64,000 nt of DNA from Eleginops maclovinus (Eukaryota > Chordata > Actinopteri > Perciformes > Eleginopidae): NCBI RefSeq assembly GCF_036324505.1, contig NC_086370.1, positions 10,154,512-10,218,511 of the forward strand, written 5' to 3'. The position numbers were made by a program, and so were the translations under genes. Below, piece by piece: positions 28,358 through 41,183 of this stretch. Numbering within the stretch: position 1 is the stretch's first letter; the number at the start of each line of letters is the position of its first letter. The notes below the pieces were generated by a model, which searched no databases, was not told the DNA's origin, and saw nothing but the letters and a program-made list of their open reading frames with translations.

Positions 28358-28935
28358 ATGGCTTAGTTGAATACTCATTCTGATTGGTCAATTCAGAACA
28401 TGTGACACATTGTTAATCCAGTAGTACAGACTGCTGTCAAGGATTTATTGACCGTTGTTAAGGAGGATCGAGAGAGAGAAAGGAAAAGAGGTTAAAATAC
28501 GGAGCGCTGGACGTCGGATAAGTCACCAGAAGACAGACATACAGGAAGTAAACACTAACAGGAACACGGTCTGGGCTCTGCTGTGTCTAAGGATTTGTTA
28601 GTGGATCAGAAACTGAACAGACTTGGAACAGTTACAGAAAACCTCGATCAGTGCTGCCGTAAAGTTGTTGTTGTTGTTGTCACAGTTCCAGCCGGTGGTG
28701 CGCAGTGGAACTGATTATTATTTTTTACGGATGAAATATGATCATTTTTGAGTCAATTAAATAATTTAAATTAATATTGGGAGTTGAGTCGTTAGTTTGT
28801 TTAGTATCTGGCAGTGTGATAAGCGGGATAATGTGCAGCGAGGCGGTCATTATGGGGAAAAGAACACCCAACTGGCTGATCAGGGAGCCCGACGCGAAGC
28901 ACATTATCCCTTACATATCATCACCGTAAAACAGC
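28358..28935. repeat. Probable interspersed fish repeat (nonautonomous)
   Basis: The segment starts near the words ACTCATTCTGATTGGTCAA and ends near ATATCATCACCG. It resembles, from memory, a dispersed nonautonomous repeat seen in many percomorph fish genomes; I cannot name its family. It includes a short (GTT)n tract at 28664-28680, and the segment beyond it contains CAGCCGGTGGTGCGCAGTGG. The last 90 bases carry an exact 12-bp inverted pair, GGGATAATGTGC at 28825-28836 and GCACATTATCCC at 28899-28910. No protein is encoded. The boundaries are approximate, and no target duplication was identified. Confidence 0.45.
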
Positions 28936-31900
28936 AACATACAATACATACTTAAAAAAACAATGAGACAAGATTAGACATTCCTTACAGTATATTTCCC
29001 AAATTCTGATTTGTTTAGTTGCAGCCACATGTTAACAGGCAGGTTTTTTTTCTCTTGGAAATCCGTGTTTGAGTTGTACGCTTGCTCTTGATAGCTGAAA
29101 CATTCCAGAGCTCAACAAAGGGCCGGGAGAGTACACAAGTCTTTTTCATCACAGAAAAACCTGGAGAGGTGCTATTGTAAACATGACAGTGGATTGTCAG
29201 TACATCCCTGTTTGAGTTGCTGTTTCTTCTGTGTTTATGTTATGCTCATACTGTATACTCTCACACAGACACAGACACACCCACACACACAACAAAAGCT
29301 CTTTGATGAAACACATTCTGCAGTGGGAGAGCTTTCTTTGTCCCTGTGCCCACTCATATGTGTGGTGCTCAAATGAGAACAATGCAAAGCCATAATGGTG
29401 CCACAGAAAGGTGTGGAAACTGAGTGAACTCCAGAAGTCCCCTTCATCCTCGCATTCAGGCCCACACAAAAAACAAGATACAGGACTGTGGTGTTGTTGT
29501 AGAGCTCTCCTTTCATACCAAATGGTTCATTATCTCTTGCTTGTGCACTAAAGCGTATTTTGAGAAATAATAAGCGTTTAATAGTGGCGTTCACTGCTAA
29601 TGATAGCCAATGCCTTCGCTGAAACTGAAGATCATTAAAAGGCATGTTGCAGTGTATGATTCTTTTCAATGACCGCTGGATGAACTACACTTCAAACATA
29701 TAGGCTACCTACTTTCAGTTACACTCAAATTAACAGATGTGCTCTAAATCCCCTCTAATCTTTCTCCTCTCATGTGCAACGGATGTCTCCTACTGACAGG
29801 TTCATTTCTAATGATACGCTCTCCACTTAGCTGATGTTACCTTCTCTTGAACCAGTAAACTACGGTTAATGTTGGAGATTCAGATGGACAACAGGGCGGA
29901 GTGATAGTATGTGTTTGTGAACTAACCGGCTTTATGCCGACAACATTGAGTCAGACTTTATTAAAGAGGCTGTTCTAGATATTATTGTCACACGTGAGAA
30001 TGTATCCCTTTTTTTTTTAACCAGAAGTCTTGTATTGAAGAGCTCAAGTCCAACGATTTGTTTTCCATTAAAGAACCTAGAAAGCAACTTGGAGAGCACA
30101 GACCTCTGGTAAGGCTAATGGTGCATTCACTTGCTCCTCTTGACACCCATTTCCAAGTTTGGTGTGTGCATGAGCAGATAGTCATAACATGTAGACACCA
30201 TGGACACTACAAAGAGGACGTGCTGTGTTGATGGCTGTATTCAAGTGGTTTTTCAACTTCAGGGGCCTTCACGTACAGCTGTGGATCATCTCCAATATGT
30301 CATTTGTTTCATGACAATATGTCTACGCTCTCAAACTTCGGCCCACTGTAAATTGCTTGTATGAACCAAATGTTTTATTGAATGTAACCTCTGTCATGTT
30401 GCCAAGATAGAAATCAACCAAGGAGTTCACATTAAAATTAGCTGCTGCCTGAATTTATTCCCAATTTATTATTCAAAGGGAAACACTACCACACAAAATA
30501 ATCACCTCTGTCAATTGGGGATGTGGTTAAACAAAAAAGAAAAAAGTATTAGATGACATTATTTCTTCTCTTTGCCTTCTCTGAAAACCTTTTTTTAGGT
30601 ACCCCAATTCAAATGTGGGATTACATATTCGACTGAGAAAGAATATGTGACATAATCATTCAAGCCCATTTCAAGCTTGTCTTGGCGCAGTAAACCGACC
30701 TGTGTTCTTTCGAGGACTTCTATAATATACTACATTTCCTGTTCTCGTCGTTCACAGTGAAATGTGTTATACTTCTAATGGATATCAAATGATCATAAGA
30801 GTAAAGAAAACATGCTGCTAAGGTGTTATTCCTGAAAAAGGACAATTTTTCCATTGGAGAATCCAGATTTTATTGTCCAAATATTGCTGACTCTGAATAA
30901 TCCATATTTGCTGACGTTTTTCTGACTGATTTCTTTCATCTTCTCTTTTCAGCAAATTCCAGTCTGCTGGGAGGAGGGGGGGGTGAGTAAACACCTTTGT
31001 GATACTTCTCATTGTTTGTATTCATGGTAATGAAGGAATTCATGTTGATCTCTCCATATCTCACATGGTCATCCATGTCCTTCCATGGGTTCATGACTGT
31101 AGTGTCTATTTCGCTCAAGTGTTTGTTTTAAATGGCTGAAAGTAAGGCAAAAACATTAGAGCGCAGTGCAGTGGAGCTTCGCACTGAGCCACACGGCGAG
31201 TCGGTCATAACTTTAGCGGCCTGCCGGAGAACATTATCATCAAAGCACTGCAGGAAATCTGAGGCAGCAAACCGTGATGTGCGAATAATGGGTCGGGAAC
31301 TCCAGTAGGATGTTACTGCCCATTCCAACTGTTTCTGAATTTGACTTTTCACTGACACGATTGCAATAATCATTATTCACCACAGCAACAAGAGGTTGGG
31401 GAAAATTCCACCCAGTTAGAGGTGGTTAGTTTTGAATCCGAAGGGGATTTTTTGACGATATGTTGGAATGGTATGACAATGAAATAAGGTCACTGCTTCA
31501 GCATCGGTTTACCCATCTGTGTCAGTTGTCACTTTGAATATGTCATCGTCTGCTGATAGGCTTCAGTTTTGCAGAATGTAGACTTGGCTGCATTTGATTT
31601 AATCTATCTAATTTACTAGTTAATATCTAATAACAGTGAACCATGTGTTTCCTGTTTATTCACAGTGCATATGTATACAAACATCCTTTTTTAAATAACA
31701 GCACTAACAAATAGATAAGGATGTTACATGCTGACATCAATTGTTCTGTAAAAAATGTTCCTCCTTGTTACATATACCTCCTATAGAGTGAATATATCTG
31801 TTTAACAAAACCAGCACATAGGACATAATTAGTCACTTTGCAAAATGGCACTTCTTTCAGTTCTTATTTATTTATTATGATTTGAACACCTGCCATGAAA

Positions 31901-34029
31901 TCTGATTCATCAGAGGCGAGTGCTTAAAGCAACATCAAAGCCACAGCATAGTTAACTGCTCAGTGCACATGATTTCCATTAGAGTACATTACACAGAGCC
32001 TGTTGAAATTACTTATTCACATCTAATCACGAGCCTGGAGTGGCCCTTATCTTCTGATACACGGTTAAGACTCCAAACGTTCCAGCTGTTGTTGCATAGC
32101 AGTGCCGCATCCCAATCTCTATCAGTGGCCTTCGAAAAAAGCTGTTGGTGATTGAGATCAGAGGTCACAAACACACGTCTCCATAACAAAGCCCTGTAAA
32201 GCAGGTATACTGTCCTCTGATTGGTGTCTGTCTCTGCTGCAGTCGACTCTCATTTTCCGACATCGCGAAAAACACAAGAAGCTATTTTCTTTGCTATTAT
32301 GTTTTCATTATTGTTATTTTATGGCAAATCACCCTTAACAGGTCTGCGAATCTTAGGACACACAGTTGATTGATCCAGGTCCTCCTTCAGCGAGTAATAG
32401 GCGTAAGGGTATTAAAGATTGCTCCGTTTCAACACAGCAGCAACCAAAATGAAGTGGAATTTGGGGCTGTCAGCACAGTCCTGTGAGATCTTGTGTGTCA
32501 ATTATTCCCATGCGCTGTTAGAAAACATTTGAGTTGATTGTGACCTGCAGCTGTGCTTATTAACTCCCAAGGAATTCTAAAGCTAGTGTCATGTTTTGAG
32601 AGCCTCCTTTCAGTCTTTTATCAATTGACTTGCAGTGATTCTACTCCTGCCACGTTACTGGCAGAAGATACAAGGTCAAATAACAAGAAAAGAAAATAAA
32701 ATACAGTAAAGTAAAATACTAAGACTCACATTCCTCCGTGTTCATAAGGATAACATCAAGTCCGTTACTTTAATATTTTGTTATGTGTGCATTCTTGTGA
32801 AGCTTGCTATATTTGCCATGCTTAATCATTTAACAAAGCTTTTATTCGCATGAGGCCAAGAGGGGTTTTATCTTCCTGTGTCTTTATCACTAGAAGGTGG
32901 CAGCTAAACCTGCAAAGCTACTCTCTGCGTTCTCACCCCGGCTCTCCCTCTACCCCTATCTGTGGTTTGGCATGTGAAGACCTCCTGCCTTGGTGGCGGC
33001 GAGGATCGATGTGAAGAGGAGATGTGCTCTCATATAGGGCCTGCCTTATCTCCCAGCTGTCTTCTCAGGGCTCTGCAGAGGGGCAGCTTCACAGCAGGAT
33101 GATCCATCATGTTGGCCTCACGCACCTGAGCCATGTTTAGTTCTCTTAGTTCTAGAGGTGGGCCTCCCGCCAGCATGTGAAAACTGGACAGAGTCTTTGC
33201 TTTATGTAAAAAAAAAGTTAGTATACCACCTACACACTTTTGGAAGTTCTCCTGCCTATAGACATTTTGGGAGGAATTGATGTTATTCCCATGTGTAGGT
33301 AACTTTTGGGAGGAAAGTTTCACTTTTCTGTATGTGGTATTACTAATTTAAAGTGCAATGCGTGGTCACAGTAAAGCAGACGACAGTTATATTGGTGATA
33401 GTTTTGTTGGCTTTCTGTCAGAGGGATGTGAATAGGAAGAAAATAAGTGAAAAAAAAGCCCAGGGTGCGATTTGTCCAGTACCCAAAAAGAAATAAATAC
33501 ATTATTATATTCCTAGCATTATTTATGGGGACAATTTTTTTTATCTAGAGACGATTCTTATGCCCTGGTGCTCTATTAAATCCTTAGAAATCACTGATGG
33601 GAACTCTCTATGGGTTGTATGTCTTCAGTATTATGTACACAATGGGGTTAACCAAAATAGCACTGTTATCTGCGCTAGACATGTTGGTCTCAATGGGATT
33701 CCATACATACATAGAGGGAAATAACAATGATCTCTGATAATAGCATGCTAAATGAGACTTCGCTGAATAGAGGGTAATTATGAATGGTACCAGGTTGCTC
33801 GTGTGATGTGTGTCACAGCATGGCTGGATGCTGGCACAGTCCCAAGAGAATAGACCTAATGTAAACATCATGTTGTCTATTTCTCCTTTCCCCCCGCGCA
33901 TTTGTCGCCTTCTCACACGCCCACTGACACGCACGCACACAGACACATTGATGCAGGCGCACACTGAGCCATGTAATGTTACCATGAAGCCCTGTGCAGC
34001 CGGAGAGAGGGAGCTCCGCTCGCCTTTGA

Positions 34030-34330
34030 TGTCTCCATCCAGGAGGGGAATGGGCTCATTAGCATTCTAACCAGAACCGTTGCCCATTTAGCACTAGGCT
34101 TTAACTCGACCACCCAAACAAATCGTTCTTCTCAGGTTGGGCCTCCTTTTCTCTGCTCCAGTCAAGCAGCGGGGCACATGCATGGATGTTTTTAGAACGT
34201 CCTGATATGGGCTAATTTGGCCACGGGCTGCTAACGCTCACTGAACTCGCCAGCCTTTTGTCATTGCTTGCATAACATAGGCTGTAGCGCCATGTGCCCC
34301 CGGCTCTCCTCCCTCATAAGTTTCCGAAAC
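34030..34330. promoter_or_regulatory. Candidate conserved noncoding element
   Basis: About 300 bases without simple repeats or long reading frames, with higher GC than its flanks. Words such as GGGCTCATTAGCATTC, GGGCTAATTTGGCCACGGGC, CTAACGCTCACTGAAC and CATTGCTTGCATAAC pair homeodomain cores with GC-rich context. This is among the best regulatory candidates in the window by appearance. It is not proven: cross-species alignment would show whether it is constrained. Confidence 0.25.
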
Positions 34331-34959
34331 AGTGTTGTGAGTCATAGCGAGTACCAACACATTCTAAAGTATCAGATTAATAATGCTTGGTGAGATAATC
34401 CCTGGCTGCGGTGGTGCATGTGCTCCTTTGCCCTCCTGTGCAACTAAAGATATCATTGGATGCAGACTCTCATTCACATGTGGAAGCTAGTGGCTCTGTT
34501 GGGAAAACGATGTGTATACAACGGCCTAAGTATGATCAATGGAATTAACGGAAGAAGAATAATGCCCTGGTTCTGACCTTTGCGTGAAATCTGAGAACTT
34601 CTGCTTTTTATTAAATGTATCTGACCGCAGAAGCACAACCATCAGCTTTTGCAAATTCAGCAGGAACATACCTGTAGTACTGGCTCTCTCTAAAGGAGTG
34701 CTCCTGCATGCTTTAGAAAAAGAAAATGTATTCAGTTTCAGAAATGTTTGGATAATCCCTTATCAAGATTCCTAAGTGCTTCACCCTGCTTATCTTTATC
34801 TGCATTCGTTATGCAAAGAGCTCTGTTTTCTTTTCCTGTCACCTCCAGGTGAACCATTATCTTCTGTCTGGGTTCGGCCCCAGGCTTGTTTATTGAGTAG
34901 ATTGGAGGGGACCCGGCATGGTGCTTTGTGCTTGGGGAGGAGTATTGGTGGAGATGGTG

Positions 34960-35190
34960 TTATGTGACGGCTTTGGGTTAGATGGCCTTATGTCCCTGTC
35001 GCAACTATATCAGCTCACTGGAAGCCCCAGATCTCCCTTTAATGATTAATCTCTCATAGATGGCACATTATTCCCATAACTCATGGATTGCACACTATGC
35101 TTGACTGATGGTCCGCAGTTCACAGATGGTAGTACCAGCCATTAGCATAACTTATGAAAGAGATACAGTATTTCCCTGTGGAGTAGCCTA
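34960..35190. promoter_or_regulatory. Candidate conserved noncoding element
   Basis: Contains TTTAATGATTAATCTC, where the TTAATC part resembles a bicoid/OTX-class site, then CACATTATTCCCATAAC and CAGCCATTAGCATAAC. It is free of simple repeats and has no coding potential. It is separated from the preceding candidate by ordinary AT-rich DNA. Possible neural or craniofacial enhancer function would be speculation. Confidence 0.22.
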
Positions 35191-36119
35191 AATAATGTAA
35201 AATGATAAATTGAATGCACAAATTCCTTATTGAGCATGTTACCATCGGGATTTACTTATCTCCTCATATTTAGCGGGCAGTTAGCTCCACCATGGTCTAG
35301 GTCCACCTTGTGTTTGTGCTGCAATGTTCCTTGTGCTTTTTCAAGGGTGAAGATGGCACTGATATCAATGCATGTCTGCCCTCCACTGCGGGATTGCCCC
35401 TGCTATTAGAAACTATTTACCCAGTAAACTCACAGCAAAAACACAATTGTATTCTCTTTTTTGTGATCAAAGCATGTAAATAACTATTTTACCTCTCACT
35501 GTACACTTGTTCTCTTTTTGCCTGCTTTTCACTGCATTATCCAAATATGGGATTGCCTTCTTGTGTTGGCTTGAACCACTGACATTTAAATAATTTATAA
35601 ATATAAAAAACTTATTTCAATTTGCGTAGTAGAGTTCATTTTGCGCAATGCCCTTACTTAGAAATTGTAATGTACTTCTTAGTGATGCTCAAGCCTTTCC
35701 TTTTTTAAACGTGTAACTCAGTATACTGACTGCATGATATGCAAGAAAGCCACAACGCTCCATGTGACCCCCCCTGTATTTATTGTTTGTATTCTATGTT
35801 TTACGGGAACATATTGATCCATTATTTTGGTGTAGCTATCTTTTTGTCTGAGCCTTTTTAATGAGGTTGATAAATAAAGATACAGTTATGTCAAGCACAG
35901 TGACATCTCAGTAGGAATCATTATAATGAAAAATGACCATGTGAGATGTACTGTACCCCCATGCTGTCAAATCATTGCTGCCAATTATTACAGGCATGAC
36001 GTAATTTAGAGGGCAGTCCACTGAAATAAGCAAGGCAAGGTCACCGCGTGGACAGCAGTTCACGGTGCCCAAACAGTGATGGAAATTGCATTTCAGCGTG
36101 AAAGCTCTCTAATGCCATC

Positions 36120-36290
36120 TCTATCTCCCTCCTGCCACCACAGAGAACAGCCACCACAGACACCCCCTTCTCCAATCAGCAATGATGGATGGACTAATTG
36201 ATGCAGGATGATTGGGCCATTCATTTTAGCCTACAACACTGGCGTCCATATTTACGATTAGCATTGCATTATAATGGAAAGGGAAGAACA
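36120..36290. promoter_or_regulatory. Candidate conserved noncoding element
   Basis: The centre reads GGACTAATTGATGCAGG followed by ATGATTGGGCCATTCATTT, combining a TAATTGAT homeodomain core with TGATTGG, then TTACGATTAGCATTGC. No frame is open over the full block. The dense juxtaposition of TAAT and TGAT cores is suggestive of HOX/PBX-type binding, as inference only. Confidence 0.22.
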
Positions 36291-36534
36291 AATGACCAGG
36301 CAGTCGATGAACACAGGAGGGAAAAAAATTAAGATAATAGAAGGGGGAGAATGACAAGCATTGGTAACATGTCTGGCCAGTTGTGTAATGTTAAGCTTAT
36401 GTGACAAAGTGTTCCGAGGCATTTATAGAGAGGTGTGTATCAGCGAATGAGGGCAAGCGAGAGGGGCATATAGCTGCCACGTGTCTGGGTGTCTCTCTAC
36501 CTATGTCAATCTATGAATCATTCATCTCTGTCCC

Positions 36535-36625
36535 CGCGTATAAATCAAGCTGCCGGCCGTCGCCCGCGGCAGTCGTGTCATTAGCTAGTTGACGCCATCA
36601 CTTGATCCCTGGCACTGCAGTGCGG
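36535..36625 (+). promoter_or_regulatory. TATA-like word beside a CpG-dense patch
   Basis: TATAAAT at 36539-36545 is followed within 15-35 bases by a CpG-dense run (GCCGGCCGTCGCCCGCGGC) that stands out from the AT-rich surroundings. A 12-bp perfect palindrome, GCACTGCAGTGC, lies at 36612-36623. The arrangement could be a small promoter for an unrecognised transcript, but no first exon or reading frame supports that. It may equally be part of a conserved regulatory block. Confidence 0.15.
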
Positions 36626-39005
36626 GTGAGGGAGAGGGCCTCACTTAAAACGGCACACATATCAGCATATCAAACTGAAGGGAGCTTTCTGTGTCCGGCT
36701 TTGGTTTAGCAAGCTTTGTTGAGCTAACCAGAGATGCACATTTTGAAAAGAGAGCCTTCTTCTTTTACCCTCACAGTTCACATCATTAAAATAGAAAGTA
36801 TATTTGTATTCTCCTGCATGTGGAGATTTTAAAAAACATTTTATACATTTATTTGAATAATTGTAACTCAAATATTTCCCAGTTTGGAACGAATAACGTA
36901 TTTCTGATTCTGATTAAAATGCCTTCAGATTTTTTTTAATACAAGTCAAACAAGTGAGGATAAAATATATATGTGTCCTACCTTTTATTTAACAATGCCA
37001 TTTTCATCCTGCAGTGGATTTAAAAGTCTGACAGGGGGAAATACGGTGTGATGGAGAATAGCACCAGACATTTTCAGTACCTTACCTATTGTCACTATCA
37101 TTTCCAGAGTGACACACAGTCTCCTTGCCTTTTGCCTCTAAGGGGTCATTTGAGGTGGAGGACTTCACTCCTACCGTGTCTCCCGTCGTATCGTAACCAG
37201 AGCACAGAGAGAGTGTGGAGCCTTATCAGTTTGAAAGGCTAGCTCGGCCAGCTGCAGCTCAAAACCTCAGGGCAGCAGCAAAGCCTCGAGGCAGCTGAGG
37301 CAATGCTATGCGGTTACATTTCAGTGTAGTTAAAGTACATTGTTTCAAAATTACCATAAAGATATTTTATGCTACGGTCATTGTTTTACATTTTTGTTAT
37401 GTACAACTTTGCATGCTTTTATATTACATTTACCCATGTTTTTATGTTGCCTACAAGGACAAAACAGTGGGCCGTCTATTTAGATTGTTAAGGTAAAAAT
37501 AGATGGATGCAATATTGTTGTTGGGTCCTCTTCTTCCCCCCTGGGTTGCTGCTGTAAACATATTGCAGCTGCTTGTTTCTCTTTGTGCTGACCTCTGCAG
37601 CCTCTTCCTCTCTCATTCTCTGGCTATAAGAGGAAACGAAGATGGCCTTTGACTTCAATCAGTGAACAGGAAGTGTTTTTTTTATTTTGCAATCCCACCG
37701 CACATTGTAGCCCTTACATATACGTTTCAACCACCTAGTAATTGCTGTGCATTTTTATATCAACTAGGTGCACCCCAGTTAAAGGATCCACCTTATTCTG
37801 TCTCCCCTCATTGTCACAAGAGTGAAAATACCACCACAGGGCCTGGGAAAGAGGCAAGAGAGTGTCAATTTAGTTCTCTTCCACACTGCATCACACATGA
37901 CCTCCCTCCCCACACCCAAAACCCCCTTTTGTGCGCGAGCAATTCTGGGTCAGTTGTCGAGATTTTAGACAACTCAAAGCATCACCACCTCAATGTCAGA
38001 GCACATTTGTGTCTGAACAGGCTTTGTTGTGGCTGTTTTGGGGGTAGATTCTACATCGTGCCCGTCCAGGGTCTTTTGCATGCATGTGTCTGTGTGTATT
38101 ACGTTTATGTGTCGGTGTGACTTGGTGTTTGCATTCCAGTGTGTGTCTCATTCTTATTCTGGGATAACTGGATGCTGAGCTGTCTTGTCAGTTGACTCAG
38201 TGGTCAGTTTTGGTCCCCCTGTCCCCAGCAATGCAGTATGGACTGATGAGATCTGACAGACGGGGACAGTTCTTAGCAGGGCACTACCCCATAACAGAGT
38301 CCCACCAATCATGGCAGGGCTAGAAGGACAACACAAGAGGCTCACAGAACTGAGCTACATGCTCCCAAAAATGATTCAGAGACGGCCAAGAAACCAATCA
38401 TATAAAAAGGAAAACTATTACTTATTCAACTATTATTTTCAAAATGTTGTTTGGATTGCATGCTGGAGAAGTTCTTGCAATGTAAAATTGATGGGGGTGG
38501 GGACTTAAGGTAAATGGAGTTGAGAAATACTCATTATAACATTTAAAAAGAACAACCTGAACCAAGTAATCAGGCACTGTAAAATATGAACACAATCACA
38601 ACTAGCATTTCTGTTTGCTTTGCTTTGAAGCAATGCTTTGCAAGCACAGTTCTAATTCTTTAACAAAAGGATCCCTCCGCTCAAGCTTCTCTTTTAAAAG
38701 TAGTTAAGGTAATTTAGGAACCCCTGGACAAATCAATTGAAGAAATTAGAAGGACATTGCCATTAAATCAATAGAGAGGCCAGGTTTGGACAAAATAATA
38801 GTCTTCACTTGTTTTAACAATACAACACCGAATAGGTGTGGTATACATATCTTGTTCAAACACAAAAGTTAATTACTCTCCATTTTGAGATGCAATTGTG
38901 CAATGTACCACTCTCTTCACTACAGTTGGCTCATGGACCTTTACCTTGCTGCTTGCTTGTACCTGCAAGCTGTGGGGCATAGACATTAAATGCCATATTT
39001 CCACT

Positions 39006-39108
39006 CAACACCATCCCCCACATACTCCAATGATTGAAGAGGCTGGGGAAAGTGTCAGTGTGGTGTTGATCATTCTAACGGCCATGAAGGTTGAAGGGAA
39101 GGGACATG
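39006..39108 (+). repeat. Left arm of a 103-bp inverted duplication
   Basis: This segment, beginning CAACACCATCCCCC and ending AAGGGAAGGGACATG, recurs in inverted orientation at 41082-41183. The two copies differ by one single-base indel (GTGGTGTTGATC here against GTGGTTTGATC). Weak similarity may extend a few bases outward to about 38999; inward it stops abruptly after ACATG. No flanking target duplication, coding sequence or known element was recognised. Confidence 0.9.
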
Positions 39109-41081
<1,973 letters not shown>

Positions 41082-41183
41082 CATGTCCCTTCCCTTCAAC
41101 CTTCATGGCCGTTAGAATGATCAAACCACACTGACACTTTCCCCAGCCTCTTCAATCATTGGAGTATGTGGGGGATGGTGTTG
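41082..41183 (-). repeat. Right arm of a 103-bp inverted duplication
   Basis: This is the reverse complement of 39006-39108 with a single-base deletion. It begins CATGTCCCTTCCCTTCAACC and ends GGGGGATGGTGTTG on the plus strand. The inner edges of the two arms are 1973 bases apart. Near-identity indicates a recent origin or gene conversion between arms. The arms could be long terminal repeats of an unrecognised 2.2-kb element, but no target duplication was found. Confidence 0.9.

Larger units (their letters stand above)
28936..38998. other. Noncoding stretch, no gene recognised
   Basis: No supported gene or RNA. Reading frames are short and featureless; the longest, at 37662-38120 (152 codons), shows no domain. 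The interval contains the strongest regulatory-looking blocks of the window (34030-34330, 34960-35190, 36120-36290 and the CpG-dense spot near 36540), each listed separately. An A-rich low-complexity patch lies near 32687-32720. I see nothing else I can assign. Confidence 0.55.

Noticed and set aside
37662..38120. 152-codon plus-strand frame
   Set aside because: Composition is unlike a protein-coding exon, with TG-rich sequence at its 3' end and no known domain.
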